Made by a program: the position numbers and the translations under genes. Shown here piece by piece: positions 63,936 through 64,000 of a stretch of DNA of 64,000 bases (position 1 is the first letter of the stretch; each line of letters starts with the position of its first letter). Under the pieces are notes generated by a model that searched no databases, had not been told where the DNA came from, and saw only the letters and a list, made by a program, of their open reading frames with translations. This DNA comes from Ramlibacter alkalitolerans (GTDB lineage: Bacteria; Pseudomonadota; Gammaproteobacteria; Burkholderiales; Burkholderiaceae_C): contig NZ_JAEQND010000015.1 in NCBI RefSeq assembly GCF_016722765.1, forward strand, positions 1-64,000. Reading direction: 5' to 3'.

Positions 63936-64000
63936 TCACCGCGGAGCCTCTGCCGCGTCCTCGTCCTTCTGCGTCTGGTCGATCTCGCGCGCCAGCGTGT
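63936..64000 (-). CDS. C-terminal end of an unidentified protein (partial)
   Basis: An open frame enters from the right edge and ends at a TGA read on the minus strand. The last residues are TLAREIDQTQKDEDAAEAPR. The charged ending and codon use are compatible with a real gene, but 20 residues are too few to identify it or be sure. Confidence 0.35.
   Translation of the reverse strand, partial: TLAREIDQTQKDEDAAEAPR

Overview
The window is high-GC bacterial chromosome with dense, mostly short-gapped operons and no mobile elements, phage genes, CRISPR array or rRNA. Gene content suggests a soil or plant-associated betaproteobacterium of the Burkholderiales, most likely family Comamonadaceae (Ramlibacter or Variovorax relatives). 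The main reasons are three Bug-type (TctC-like) solute receptors, protocatechuate 4,5-cleavage genes, a divergent ppsA/ppsR pair, a VC_2705-type symporter with its DUF4212 partner, and the order hom-thrC-moeA-moaD-moaE. The assignment is inference; no database was consulted.

Layout. 1-3.5 kb: three-gene sugar-type catabolic operon (Gfo/Idh/MocA oxidoreductase, DUF993 aldolase-like protein, TIM-barrel epimerase) behind a perfect operator-like inverted repeat. 3.6-15 kb: mixed genes, including a bactofilin, an exeA/exeB pair, a Nudix hydrolase, an S9 peptidase, an SDR, and an L,D-transpeptidase-like protein that has lost its catalytic His. 15-18.5 kb: operon ligA-ligB-pobA-Bug receptor, taking 4-hydroxybenzoate through protocatechuate to its meta-cleavage product. 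18.6-23.2 kb: NarL-type regulator and clpB with a heat-shock-like promoter. 23.3-27.2 kb: FAD monooxygenase and Bug receptor, divergent from marR and a second Bug receptor, with a palindromic operator between them. 27.3-34.9 kb: one eight-gene minus-strand run joining alanine/homoserine/threonine synthesis to molybdopterin assembly. 35-38 kb: Mth938-like protein, a peroxiredoxin and PhoH. 38.5-41.6 kb: dnaB and the rplI-rpsR-priB-rpsF operon, separated by a terminator and a long fold-back. 42-50 kb: MHS transporter, Na+/solute symporter pair, ppsA and ppsR. 50-55.5 kb: peroxide and iron genes (ahpC, ahpF, bfr, bfd, tonB, exbB, exbD, hemP), with a Fur-box-like promoter before bfd. 55.5-64 kb: DUF336 protein, BI-1 protein, rlmD, PolB-type exonuclease, the stationary-phase operon surE-pcm-nlpD-rpoS, a quinone oxidoreductase, and tRNA-His.

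The most unusual signal is non-coding. Three dispersed repeat families lie between genes: (A) GC-rich units of the ATTCCC-N8-GGGAAT type; (B) about 100-125 bp fold-backs whose arms are tandem units around CGCAGAAGCCGCAAAAG; (C) a 92-bp palindrome with two half copies. A fourth palindromic repeat appears to be inserted in frame inside thrC.
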